A stretch of DNA of 64,000 bases from Prevotella sp. E2-28 (GTDB lineage Bacteria > Bacteroidota > Bacteroidia > Bacteroidales > Bacteroidaceae): the NCBI RefSeq assembly GCF_022024055.1, contig NZ_CP091788.1, forward strand, positions 186,001 to 250,000. The letters are read 5' to 3'. The position numbers and the translations under genes were made by a program. A model generated the notes under the pieces. That model was not told the origin of the DNA. It made no database searches and saw only the letters and a list, made by a program, of their open reading frames with translations. Below, one piece after another: positions 35,490 through 43,432 of this stretch. The first letter of the stretch is position 1. Each line of letters starts with the position of its first letter.

Positions 35490-35548
35490 CAAAGATAGAA
35501 AATAATTATGAAATGGCAATTGAAAATCGTGAAAAATTCGTACCTTTG
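35490..35548. promoter_or_regulatory. divergent promoters sharing one CAATTG
   Basis: Minus strand: -7 TATCTTTG (35490-35497) with a -33 TTG from CAA at 35518-35520, spacing 20. Plus strand (sufS): -7 TACCTTTG (35541-35548) with a -33 TTG at 35520-35522, spacing 18. Both -33 boxes use the same palindrome CAATTG (35518-35523), so polymerase binding at one should block the other. Confidence 0.65.
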
Positions 35549-35569
35549 CCACGAAATTTCCAAATTTAT

Positions 35570-36796
35570 ATGTACGACGTTAAGAAAATTCGTGAGGACT
35601 TCCCCATTCTTCAGCGGGATGTATATGGAAAACCGCTGGTTTATCTAGATAATGCGGCTACAACACAAAAGCCTTTGTGCGTACTTGATGCCATGCGCGA
35701 GGAATACCTGAATGTGAATGCCAACGTGCATCGTGGCGTTCATTACCTGAGCCAACAGGCAACGGATTTGCATGAGGCTGCACGTGAAAAGGTGCGTGGG
35801 TTTATCAATGCACAGAAGATAGAAGAGATTATTTTTACGCGTGGTACTACCGAGGCAATCAATTTGGTGGCCAGTTCGTTTTGTGAATCGCAGATGCAGG
35901 CTGGCGATGAGGTCATCGTCACGGAAATGGAACATCACTCGAACATCGTTTCGTGGCAACTTCAGTCGATGAAACGAGGAATTATCGTGAAGCATGTTCC
36001 TATCACGGATGACGGCATCCTCTGTCTTGATGAGTTGGAATCACTCATCACCGCTCGTACCAAGATCATCAGCGTAGCTCACGTAAGTAACGTTTTAGGC
36101 ACTATTAATCCCGTTGAAAAGATTATCAAGATTGCCCACGCTCACAATATCCCTGTTTTGGTGGATGGTGCTCAAAGTGCCCCTCATTTCAAAGTGGATG
36201 TCCAGGCGATGGATTGCGACTTTTTTGCCTTCAGTGGTCATAAGATGTATGGTCCTACGGGCATAGGTGTGCTCTATGGTAAGGAAGAATGGCTTGAGAA
36301 ACTACCTCCATATCAGGGTGGTGGTGAGATGATTGATAAGGTGACATGGGAGAAAACCACTTTTGAGCGTCTGCCATTTAAGTTCGAGGCTGGCACACCC
36401 GATTATGTGGCTACTCACGGACTCGCCAAAGCTATCGAGTATATTGATTCAATTGGTTTCGAAGCGATTCATCAGCATGAGCATGAACTGACTTGCTACT
36501 GCATGGAACAGCTTCAGACGATTGAAGGAATGAAGATTTATGGTCCAGTAGATAACCTGTCACCAATAAAAGATGCAGTCGTATCTTTCAACGTGGGTGA
36601 TATTCATCACTTGGATATGGGTACCTTACTCGATCGCTTGGGAATAGCAGTCCGTACAGGTCATCATTGTGCTCAGCCTCTGATGGATCGATTAGGAATC
36701 AACGGCACCGTTCGTGCATCCTTCGCCCTTTATAATACAAAGGAAGAAGTGGATACACTCGTAGCTGGCATCCGCAGGGTTTCACAGATGTTTTAA
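35570..36796 (+). CDS. sufS: cysteine desulfurase SufS
   Basis: A 408-residue PLP enzyme that takes sulfur from cysteine for Fe-S cluster assembly. The start [15 protein letters not shown] matches the family; the longer frame begins upstream of the promoter. Motifs are [34 protein letters not shown], the PLP Lys in [11 protein letters not shown], and the active-site Cys in [11 protein letters not shown]. It is the last suf gene of the region and is followed by rnhB after 17 nt. Confidence 0.96.
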   Translation: MYDVKKIREDFPILQRDVYGKPLVYLDNAATTQKPLCVLDAMREEYLNVNANVHRGVHYLSQQATDLHEAAREKVRGFINAQKIEEIIFTRGTTEAINLVASSFCESQMQAGDEVIVTEMEHHSNIVSWQLQSMKRGIIVKHVPITDDGILCLDELESLITARTKIISVAHVSNVLGTINPVEKIIKIAHAHNIPVLVDGAQSAPHFKVDVQAMDCDFFAFSGHKMYGPTGIGVLYGKEEWLEKLPPYQGGGEMIDKVTWEKTTFERLPFKFEAGTPDYVATHGLAKAIEYIDSIGFEAIHQHEHELTCYCMEQLQTIEGMKIYGPVDNLSPIKDAVVSFNVGDIHHLDMGTLLDRLGIAVRTGHHCAQPLMDRLGINGTVRASFALYNTKEEVDTLVAGIRRVSQMF

Positions 36797-36813
36797 AGGA
36801 AAAAAGCAGAAAG

Positions 36814-37422
36814 ATGTTGGCAAGTCATTATTACGAAGGCAAAATTGAGGCAGGATGCGATGAAGCTGGTCGTGGGTGCTTAGCTGGCAGCGTATATGCT
36901 GCAGCGGTAATCCTCCCTGATGGGTATCAGAACGACCTGTTGAACGACTCAAAACAGCTTACGGAGAAAAAGCGTTATCAGCTTCGTGAGATTATTGAAC
37001 GTGATGCTGTGGCTTGGGCTGTGGGTATCGTTACACCAGAGGAAATCGATAAAATCAATATACTGAATGCTTCTATTCTTGCGATGCATCGAGCTTTGGA
37101 TCAATTAAAAGTGCGTCCAGAGGCTGTTATCGTAGATGGTAATCGCTTCAAAAAATACAAAGATCTACCGCATACAACGATTGTAAAAGGCGATGGGAAA
37201 TACCTTGCGATAGCAGCAGCTTCTATTCTTGCAAAAACCTATCGTGATGATTATATGAACCAGTTGGCTGAAGAATATCCACAGTACGACTGGCTATCGA
37301 ATAAAGGCTATCCTACAAAGAAACATAGAGAAGCCATCCGCCAGTATGGTACAACACCGTATCATCGTATGTCGTATAATTTACTGGGGGATGGCCAGCT
37401 ATCACTAGAATTTAAGGATTGA
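36814..37422 (+). CDS. rnhB: ribonuclease HII
   Basis: A 202-residue nuclease that removes ribonucleotides from DNA. It carries the family signature [20 protein letters not shown] near residues 10-29 (catalytic Asp-Glu pair), [28 protein letters not shown], and the C-terminal [15 protein letters not shown]. Length is normal. It is probably co-transcribed with sufS. Confidence 0.95.
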   Translation: MLASHYYEGKIEAGCDEAGRGCLAGSVYAAAVILPDGYQNDLLNDSKQLTEKKRYQLREIIERDAVAWAVGIVTPEEIDKINILNASILAMHRALDQLKVRPEAVIVDGNRFKKYKDLPHTTIVKGDGKYLAIAAASILAKTYRDDYMNQLAEEYPQYDWLSNKGYPTKKHREAIRQYGTTPYHRMSYNLLGDGQLSLEFKD

Positions 37423-37437
37423 TAGCTTACAATCTTC

Positions 37438-39243
37438 TTACCTTTTATTTTCCTGTAGCTTCCCGAAGTAACCAAGGCAAACGTCACGCCATTCCTTGGC
37501 ATCCTTGAGTTGTCGCTGTAAGCGGTTGTCCACTTCCTTCCAGCGTTGCTCGTCAATCTCAGGACGGGCTTCTTGCCAGATGCTGATATAATCCTCAACT
37601 TCCTTTACACCCTGATTATAGCGCCATTGCATCTCCTCCCAAAGGGTGCGTCCGCTATTCATACGACGTGTCCAAGGCACACGATGGAACCAAAGCAGAT
37701 AACGCTCAGGACATGTGTTGATATCGTCGTAGAGCGAGCAGTAGGGCTCAGGATACTGACTGGTGGCATTAGTGCCTGTGTGTGTGCGGTCAACGCCGAT
37801 GCTATCACCATTGGCACGATGGTAATACACTGGACACCACTCAATAGGATAGCGGGCAATGTAACCATCGGGTTGTGGCCCCATGTGGTGGTCGAACTTG
37901 AAGATATGGTGCAAGCCAAGGGGCATCATATAGTCAACGCAGGCTTCGCGACTACGCAGCATGACGGACGTGATAGCGGAAGCAAATTCTTTTTTCACTA
38001 TTCCATTTTCATTTCCAAAGGTCTGCTTCAGCCATTCCTCTGCTATCTGTCTTGATGAAAGGGTGGGGTTCCAAGCAAGGCGTCCGAAGGCATACCAGTT
38101 GGCCTGTGAGAAATGGTGTCCGCACCAGTTCTTATCCAGTCCGATGTTGGCTACACCAGCGATACCCACAAGTTTTTGAGGTTTGACAAATGAGAAAAAC
38201 TCCTTCCACATAGGTGCCAGATATACCAGGTGCCAACTTTGGCCCAGGTACTCTTGTGTGATTTGTAGTTCAGCCATCTGTGGGGTTTTCTTCATTTGGT
38301 CGAAGATGGGGGCATAGGGCTCACGAGGCTGGAAGTCCAATGGGCCGTTCTTTGACTGCAGGATGACATTATCACGAAACTGGCCATCCAGTTCTGCAAA
38401 TTCTGACACAGCCTGTTTCACACGATCTTCGCCCTGATGCTTGGCGCCATAGACGAATGAGCGCCACATCACAATACCGCCATAGGGTTTCAATGCATCT
38501 GCCAGCATATTGGCACCATCGGCATGGGTACGACCATAGTCAAAAGGACCTGGCTGTCCCTCACTATTTGCTTTTACTAAGAAGCCACCAAAATCAGGGA
38601 TATCCTTATAGATTTCCTTTGCTTTGTTCTTCCACCATTTCTTGACTTGTGGATCCAAGGGGTCGGCAGTCTTTGTCTCGCCTAATGCTTTCGGTGTTCC
38701 GAAGTTCACAGATAGATAGACGCGGATACCCCAAGGGCGCAAAATATCGGCAACCTCCTTCACCTTATTAATATACGCACGTGTAAGCATCTTTGGTGAT
38801 GCGTTTACATTGTTCAGTACGGTGCCGTTAATACCGATAGATGCGTTGGCCTCGGCATACTGTGTTATAAGTGAAGTGTTTAGAGTGAAATGTGAAGAAT
38901 TATCTTCCGCACTCCAGAAGATGCTCTTACCAGCATAGCCACGCTCGATACTGCCATCAAGGTTATCCCAATGGTTTAAGATGCGGAGTTTGTAGAATGG
39001 GTGTGACTCACCCTGTTCACCACGCAGATAGGCGTAACGTCCATAGAGTAGTCCCATTTCTGTACGGGCAGTAATGGTACGTCCGCTGATGCGGTACCCA
39101 TCGTCATTGGGCATGTTTGGGTCAATCTTCAGCGTGATGTCTTTAGGCATCTCGCCACGCAGCCATAGTCGGCTACCATCCTCGGCATAGCTCATTACAG
39201 CTGTCAATGCGAGGATAAGCAATAGGGTGAAAGAGCGTCTCAC
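37438..39243 (-). CDS. aguA: GH67 alpha-glucuronidase
   Basis: A 601-residue exported enzyme (signal peptide residues 1-20) that removes 4-O-methylglucuronic acid from xylo-oligosaccharide ends. Family landmarks are WDNLDGSIERGYAGKSIFW, then GINGTVLNNVNASPKML, FGGFLVKANSEGQPGP, MWRSFVYGAKHQGEDRVKQA and CVDYMMPLGLHHIF. It lacks part of the N-terminal domain of the largest GH67 enzymes (about 700 residues) but retains the catalytic barrel. It is the last gene of the xylan operon and overlaps the sigma-factor gene by 4 nt. The same enzyme type ends the known xyn cluster of Prevotella bryantii. Confidence 0.93.
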   Translation of the reverse strand: MRRSFTLLLILALTAVMSYAEDGSRLWLRGEMPKDITLKIDPNMPNDDGYRISGRTITARTEMGLLYGRYAYLRGEQGESHPFYKLRILNHWDNLDGSIERGYAGKSIFWSAEDNSSHFTLNTSLITQYAEANASIGINGTVLNNVNASPKMLTRAYINKVKEVADILRPWGIRVYLSVNFGTPKALGETKTADPLDPQVKKWWKNKAKEIYKDIPDFGGFLVKANSEGQPGPFDYGRTHADGANMLADALKPYGGIVMWRSFVYGAKHQGEDRVKQAVSEFAELDGQFRDNVILQSKNGPLDFQPREPYAPIFDQMKKTPQMAELQITQEYLGQSWHLVYLAPMWKEFFSFVKPQKLVGIAGVANIGLDKNWCGHHFSQANWYAFGRLAWNPTLSSRQIAEEWLKQTFGNENGIVKKEFASAITSVMLRSREACVDYMMPLGLHHIFKFDHHMGPQPDGYIARYPIEWCPVYYHRANGDSIGVDRTHTGTNATSQYPEPYCSLYDDINTCPERYLLWFHRVPWTRRMNSGRTLWEEMQWRYNQGVKEVEDYISIWQEARPEIDEQRWKEVDNRLQRQLKDAKEWRDVCLGYFGKLQENKR

Positions 39244-39749
39244 GATATATGTTTTAAATATTTTCTGATTTCTTTTCTAGCAATGCCTAGGCGATATTCA
39301 ACAGATTTGTAATTCTCGCCTGTCTCTTGGGAAATGTCGCTCACCTTCATGCCGTCATAGACATGCATACGGTATAAATTACGGCATTTCTCTGGAACAC
39401 GCAAAAGACCGCGTTCCAGGAATTCCGTCACCTCCTGTACGGAGAGTGTACGTGTTGCTTCATCATCGGCAGTAGCAGCTTGTAGCTTGTTGTCAATGGG
39501 TTGCATACCGTGCTTCACGGCCCACTGCTTTCTGCGATAGTAGTCGTTCATCAGATTACGTGCTATCGTATAGGCCAGAGCCTGTAGCGTGGTATCCATG
39601 ATGGGGGTGCTGTATTGCAGAAGTCGCACGAAGACATCCTGAACGATATCTTCTGCCTCCTCTTTTCCACCAAGCCTGCTGCTCACGAAAGCGAGCAGCT
39701 CGGCATGATGGTGATGATAGTAGTATTCTATAATCTTGAGGTTATTCAT
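39240..39749 (-). CDS. ECF-type RNA polymerase sigma factor
   Basis: A 169-residue sigma-70 family protein. Region 2 is at about 5-75 (EEAEDIVQDVFVRLLQY, LAYTIARNLMNDYYRRKQW) and region 4 at about 110-165 (RVPEKCRNLYRMHVYDGMKV, then ISQETGENYKSVEYRLGIAR). The fold is complete. It overlaps the GH43 gene by 8 nt at its start and aguA by 4 nt at its end, so it is made with the xylan enzymes. No anti-sigma gene is adjacent, unlike many Bacteroidetes ECF systems paired with SusC-type receptors. It may amplify expression of the locus or of other xylan genes; this is inference. Confidence 0.9.
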   Translation of the reverse strand: MNNLKIIEYYYHHHHAELLAFVSSRLGGKEEAEDIVQDVFVRLLQYSTPIMDTTLQALAYTIARNLMNDYYRRKQWAVKHGMQPIDNKLQAATADDEATRTLSVQEVTEFLERGLLRVPEKCRNLYRMHVYDGMKVSDISQETGENYKSVEYRLGIARKEIRKYLKHIS

Positions 39750-40749
39750 TTACAACAGTCTTGATGGTGCCGTCCTCGTTGTAGTAGAGGCGCTGCACCT
39801 TCAGTGAACGCAGGTGTGTGATGTCGTTTGAAGGTACACAGTCGTGATAGAACAAATACCACTGTCCCTTGTGTTCTACGATACAATGGTGAGTGGTCCA
39901 ACCTACTACGGGCTCCAGGATAACACCTTGATAGGTGAAAGGTCCGTAAGGATTGTCACCAGTGGCGTAGCACAGGAAGTGACTGTCGCCAGTAGAGTAA
40001 GAGAAGTAGTATTTGCCGTTGTACTTATGCATCCAACTGGCCTCGAAGAAACGGTGTGGATCACCAGCCTTTAGGGGCTGTCCGTCCTTATCTATAACGA
40101 GAACCTGACGAGGAGCCTCGGCAAACTGCAGGAGATCGCCGCTCATACGTGCCATCAGGCTAGGCAGTGCAGGCATATCAGAAGCGGTGAACAACTGGGT
40201 CTTACGGTCAGGAGCAGGACCAAGGTCAACACCTTCCTTCAGAACTTTCTGGGGAGCTACGTTCCACTGCAGCTGTCCGCCCCACAGACCACCATAATAG
40301 CAGTAAACCTGTCCGTCATCATCCTTGAACACACAAGGGTCAATGCTGTAGGCACCACGGATGGGATGTTCCTGAGCGATGAACGGACCTTCAGGACGGT
40401 CGGCAATAGCTACACCAAGGTGGAACACACCATTATAGTCCTTAGCAGAGAAGATAAGATAGTACTTGCCGTCTTTCTCTACGACATCACTGTCCCACAT
40501 TTGTTTCTCTGCCCACTTTACATCTTTCACATCGAGAATGACACCATGGTCCGTGGCTTCATCATTCTCAACATCATCGAACGACAGTACATGATAGTCT
40601 TTCATCTGGAAGTGACCGCCATCATCATCGAAGGCAGCACCAGCCTCCCAGTCGTGAGAGGGGTAGATATACAGACGTCCGTTAAACACGTGGGCCGCAG
40701 GGTCGGCCATATAGTCACTTGGGAATAGGTAACGAGGTAATTTAGCCAT
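39742..40749 (-). CDS. xynB: GH43 beta-xylosidase/arabinofuranosidase
   Basis: A 335-residue five-bladed propeller hydrolase without a signal peptide, so it should act on imported oligosaccharides in the cytoplasm. Catalytic-type motifs are DYMADPAAHVFNGRLYIYPS (base Asp), MWDSDVVEKDGKYYLIFS, IDPCVFKDDDGQVYCYYGG (pKa-modulating Asp) and FFEASWMHKYNGKYYFSYST (acid Glu). It lies 8 nt after the GH10 gene in the same order as xynA-xynB of Prevotella bryantii. Substrate preference (xylose or arabinose ends) cannot be decided from sequence alone. Confidence 0.9.
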   Translation of the reverse strand: MAKLPRYLFPSDYMADPAAHVFNGRLYIYPSHDWEAGAAFDDDGGHFQMKDYHVLSFDDVENDEATDHGVILDVKDVKWAEKQMWDSDVVEKDGKYYLIFSAKDYNGVFHLGVAIADRPEGPFIAQEHPIRGAYSIDPCVFKDDDGQVYCYYGGLWGGQLQWNVAPQKVLKEGVDLGPAPDRKTQLFTASDMPALPSLMARMSGDLLQFAEAPRQVLVIDKDGQPLKAGDPHRFFEASWMHKYNGKYYFSYSTGDSHFLCYATGDNPYGPFTYQGVILEPVVGWTTHHCIVEHKGQWYLFYHDCVPSNDITHLRSLKVQRLYYNEDGTIKTVVNE

Positions 40750-40757
40750 AGTAGTTC

Positions 40758-41873
40758 TTATTTATAAAGTTTGATGATTTCATTGATAACAGGCTTCTCC
40801 TTATACTGGCGATCAAAGAGAAGGGGATAGTTGGTACGTCCCTTCACAGGCCAACCATTGAGCCAAGAGCCACCATCGTTGACGCCCCACAGGTTGATGC
40901 GGGATATCTGTGAACGGTGTTTGTAATAAATACTAAAGAGGTCAAGCCAGCGCTTGTCAACCTCTTTCTGTTTGGCAGCAGGCAGTCCCTCTGTGTAGGG
41001 GTTATACTTCTGCTTCAACTCGAAGTTCTGGGCGATATCAGCACCGCTGAAACCTTCTGGGTTAGGCAGTACGTTCATGTCGAGCTCCGTGATCATTACC
41101 TTCACGCCACAAGCAGCAAAGGCATCGATGCTTTTCTCGTATTCCGTGAGGTTAGGATAGTCCAGACCGTTGTGGCTCTGCATACCCACGCCGTCGATGC
41201 GCAGCCCCTTTGACTTTAGCTTCTTAACTAACTGACAAACGGCTTCACGCTTCTTTGCACCAGCCATTGAGTAGTCGTTGTAATAGAGCTCTGCGTCAGG
41301 ATCAGCCTCATGAGCGGTACGGAAGGCTATCTCGATGAACTCCTCGCCAAGCAGATTGTAATATGCTGACTTACGGAATGAACCATCGTCTTCGATAGCT
41401 TCGTTCACTACGTCCCAACCGTGTACCTGACCTTTAAAGTGTCCTACTACGGTCTTGATGTGCTTGATAAGACGGGCTTTTACCACTTCCTTAGAAGCAG
41501 GAGAAGCTGCATAGCCATTCGTAAACCACCAGTCGGGTGCCTGAGAATGCCACACCAGACAATGTCCGATGACCTTAAGCTTATGCTGTTCGCAATAGCT
41601 CACGAATTTGTCAGCCACACGGAAGTCAAAGATACCCTCGGCAGGAGCCAGTGACTCAGGTTTCATACAGTTTTCAGCTACGGCACAGTTGAAGTGCTTA
41701 TCCACGATAGCATCGCCTTCGGGCACTTGTCCGTCACTCTGCCACTGGTTGATGGCAGCACCAATCAGGCAGTATTTCCCGATAGCGTCTTTCAAACCCT
41801 GCTGAGCCATTGATGCAAGGGGCATCATGGCTAGGCAGAGTGTCAATATCTTAAAGTTCTTAATCATATTCAT
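40758..41873 (-). CDS. xynA: GH10 endo-1,4-beta-xylanase
   Basis: A 371-residue exported xylanase with a signal peptide (residues 1-24, PLASMAQ). It is a single GH10 barrel: GHCLVWHSQAPDWWF, acid/base Glu158 in GWDVVNEAIEDDG, nucleophile Glu263 in KVMITELDMNVLPN, and a Trp-rich end (NLWGVNDGGSWLNGWP). No carbohydrate-binding module is present. The start overlaps the transporter stop by one base (TAATG); a second ATG 6 nt later is also possible. Together with the symporter and GH43 genes it forms the conserved xylan core. Confidence 0.95.
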   Translation of the reverse strand: MNMIKNFKILTLCLAMMPLASMAQQGLKDAIGKYCLIGAAINQWQSDGQVPEGDAIVDKHFNCAVAENCMKPESLAPAEGIFDFRVADKFVSYCEQHKLKVIGHCLVWHSQAPDWWFTNGYAASPASKEVVKARLIKHIKTVVGHFKGQVHGWDVVNEAIEDDGSFRKSAYYNLLGEEFIEIAFRTAHEADPDAELYYNDYSMAGAKKREAVCQLVKKLKSKGLRIDGVGMQSHNGLDYPNLTEYEKSIDAFAACGVKVMITELDMNVLPNPEGFSGADIAQNFELKQKYNPYTEGLPAAKQKEVDKRWLDLFSIYYKHRSQISRINLWGVNDGGSWLNGWPVKGRTNYPLLFDRQYKEKPVINEIIKLYK

Positions 41874-43264
41874 TATTTGTTGTTACGAGCCTCAATCTCC
41901 TTGTTGATTTCGTCGAGTCTTTCATCTGTAAGGGGATACTTGTAGATGAGGAGACCTACTACGACGAGAAGAATCGCGGGGATGATGCAGGTGAAGACCA
42001 GAATGGCATTCTGTGCAATGGCAGAATAGTTAGCCAATTTTGTATAGTACGCATTTACTGGCGCGCTGATGAAAGATGCCAAGAATACGACGACGAAAAT
42101 GCTTAGTACCAGTTGCAGACACTTATTGGCCTTGAACTCTTGCCACATCTCACCAAAGGTAACGGGCTTCTCAGGTGTCGTGGTGATATTTTCCTTGCTA
42201 CCCATGAAGCAGAACATCAGGAGCACGAAGCCTACGAGAGCGAACACACAAGTTACCATAAACCATGCAAATGGAGTGGTAGGCAGAGCTGATTCTTCGC
42301 TGGCAAAATTGAAACCAATCCATCCCATCACCAGAGGTGTAATCCAACCGGCAATAGAGAAACCAGCCTTGAAAGCTACACCAGCGAGTGCATTCACAGT
42401 AGCAGCGGGTCTGTTGCCTGTGCGATATTCAGCCTCGGTGATAACCTCAGGCACCAATGCCCACATCAGTGAACCAACCAGCAATCCTACACCAGTCATC
42501 ACCTTAGCAATTTGAACAAGCGTGTTCAGAGATTCAACATCAAAGAACTTACCAATGGTGAACAAAATAGCAAATCCTACAAGACCGATAGCCAGCAGTG
42601 TGTAGTAAAGACCTTTTTTGCCCAGCCATCTTTTCAGTGTGGGCAGCAAAGGCAGAATAACGAAGGCAGGAATGGTACCAATAGCCATGAAGGTAGCCTG
42701 ATTCCAGTCTATAGCCTCATGAACACAGATAGCTAATCCGATGGGGAAACCTGCCTGTACGATAATCTGACCGATGTTGGCACATACCATTCGGGTAGAA
42801 GTTAGGATAAGCACCTCGTCATTATCACGGGTCATACTGGCCATGATTGAGCCATAAGGGATGTTGACGACAGAATAAATCATGCTCAGTACGGTGTAGC
42901 TCACGGTGGCATACACAATCTTCATGGTCATTGACCATTCTGCAGCCTGAGGAAGCATCAGCAAGCAGGCAGCTGCAGTAAGGGGAATACCGCCATAAAG
43001 CAGGTAAGAACGATATTTTCCAAGTTTAGGGTTGTGGTTGTCAATATAGCGTCCGACTACAGGACTCCAGAAACAGTCAATAAGTCTAACGGCGAGAATC
43101 AGTCCGCTGACAAATGCTGGGTTCAGTTTCAATACCGTAGTCAGGTAAATCATCAAGTAGCATGCTACTGTCTGGAAGATCAGGTTTTGTGCCAGGTCGC
43201 CCGAACCGAAGCCGATGCGCTGGGCCCACGAAAGCTTGTAGAAGCCTTTAGTTTCTTGGTTCAT
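41873..43264 (-). CDS. xynD: GPH-family sugar:cation symporter (xylo-oligosaccharide uptake)
   Basis: A 463-residue inner-membrane transporter with about twelve membrane segments. Family features are WAQRIGFGSGDLAQNLIFQT at the start, YRSYLLYGGIPLTAAACLLM, VNIPYGSIMASMTRDNDE, and GNRPAATVNALAGVAFKAG in the second half. GPH/melibiose-type carriers import glycosides with Na+ or H+. In Prevotella bryantii the gene in the same position, xynD, is the presumed xylo-oligosaccharide transporter. The start MNQETKGFYKLSW was chosen because the longer frame starts within the -7 box. It is first in the operon. Confidence 0.9.
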   Translation of the reverse strand: MNQETKGFYKLSWAQRIGFGSGDLAQNLIFQTVACYLMIYLTTVLKLNPAFVSGLILAVRLIDCFWSPVVGRYIDNHNPKLGKYRSYLLYGGIPLTAAACLLMLPQAAEWSMTMKIVYATVSYTVLSMIYSVVNIPYGSIMASMTRDNDEVLILTSTRMVCANIGQIIVQAGFPIGLAICVHEAIDWNQATFMAIGTIPAFVILPLLPTLKRWLGKKGLYYTLLAIGLVGFAILFTIGKFFDVESLNTLVQIAKVMTGVGLLVGSLMWALVPEVITEAEYRTGNRPAATVNALAGVAFKAGFSIAGWITPLVMGWIGFNFASEESALPTTPFAWFMVTCVFALVGFVLLMFCFMGSKENITTTPEKPVTFGEMWQEFKANKCLQLVLSIFVVVFLASFISAPVNAYYTKLANYSAIAQNAILVFTCIIPAILLVVVGLLIYKYPLTDERLDEINKEIEARNNK

Positions 43265-43300
43265 TTCTAAAATTGTTTTAAGATTTTTAATTTTACGCTG

Positions 43301-43308
43301 CAAAGGTA
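43301..43308 (-). promoter_or_regulatory. -7 box TACCTTTG of the xylan operon
   Basis: The box lies 37 nt before the transporter ATG. There is no -33 TTTG at the normal distance, which fits a promoter needing an activator. The divergent esterase promoter is about 110 nt away. Confidence 0.6.
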
Positions 43309-43416
43309 ACCTTTTTTATTTATTTCTTTATTATAGAATGTTTCATAATACTATTCAAATTGTTTCATTGCATAAAAAAGTCTTTTGTTTTCACGGCTTT
43401 TTAAGAAGAAAAAGTG

Positions 43417-43424
43417 TATTTTTG
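43417..43424 (+). promoter_or_regulatory. -7 box TATTTTTG before the esterase gene
   Basis: The box ends 8 nt before the ATG at 43433, so the transcript has almost no leader. The -33 element is weak. Confidence 0.5.
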
Positions 43425-43432
43425 CAAGTGTT

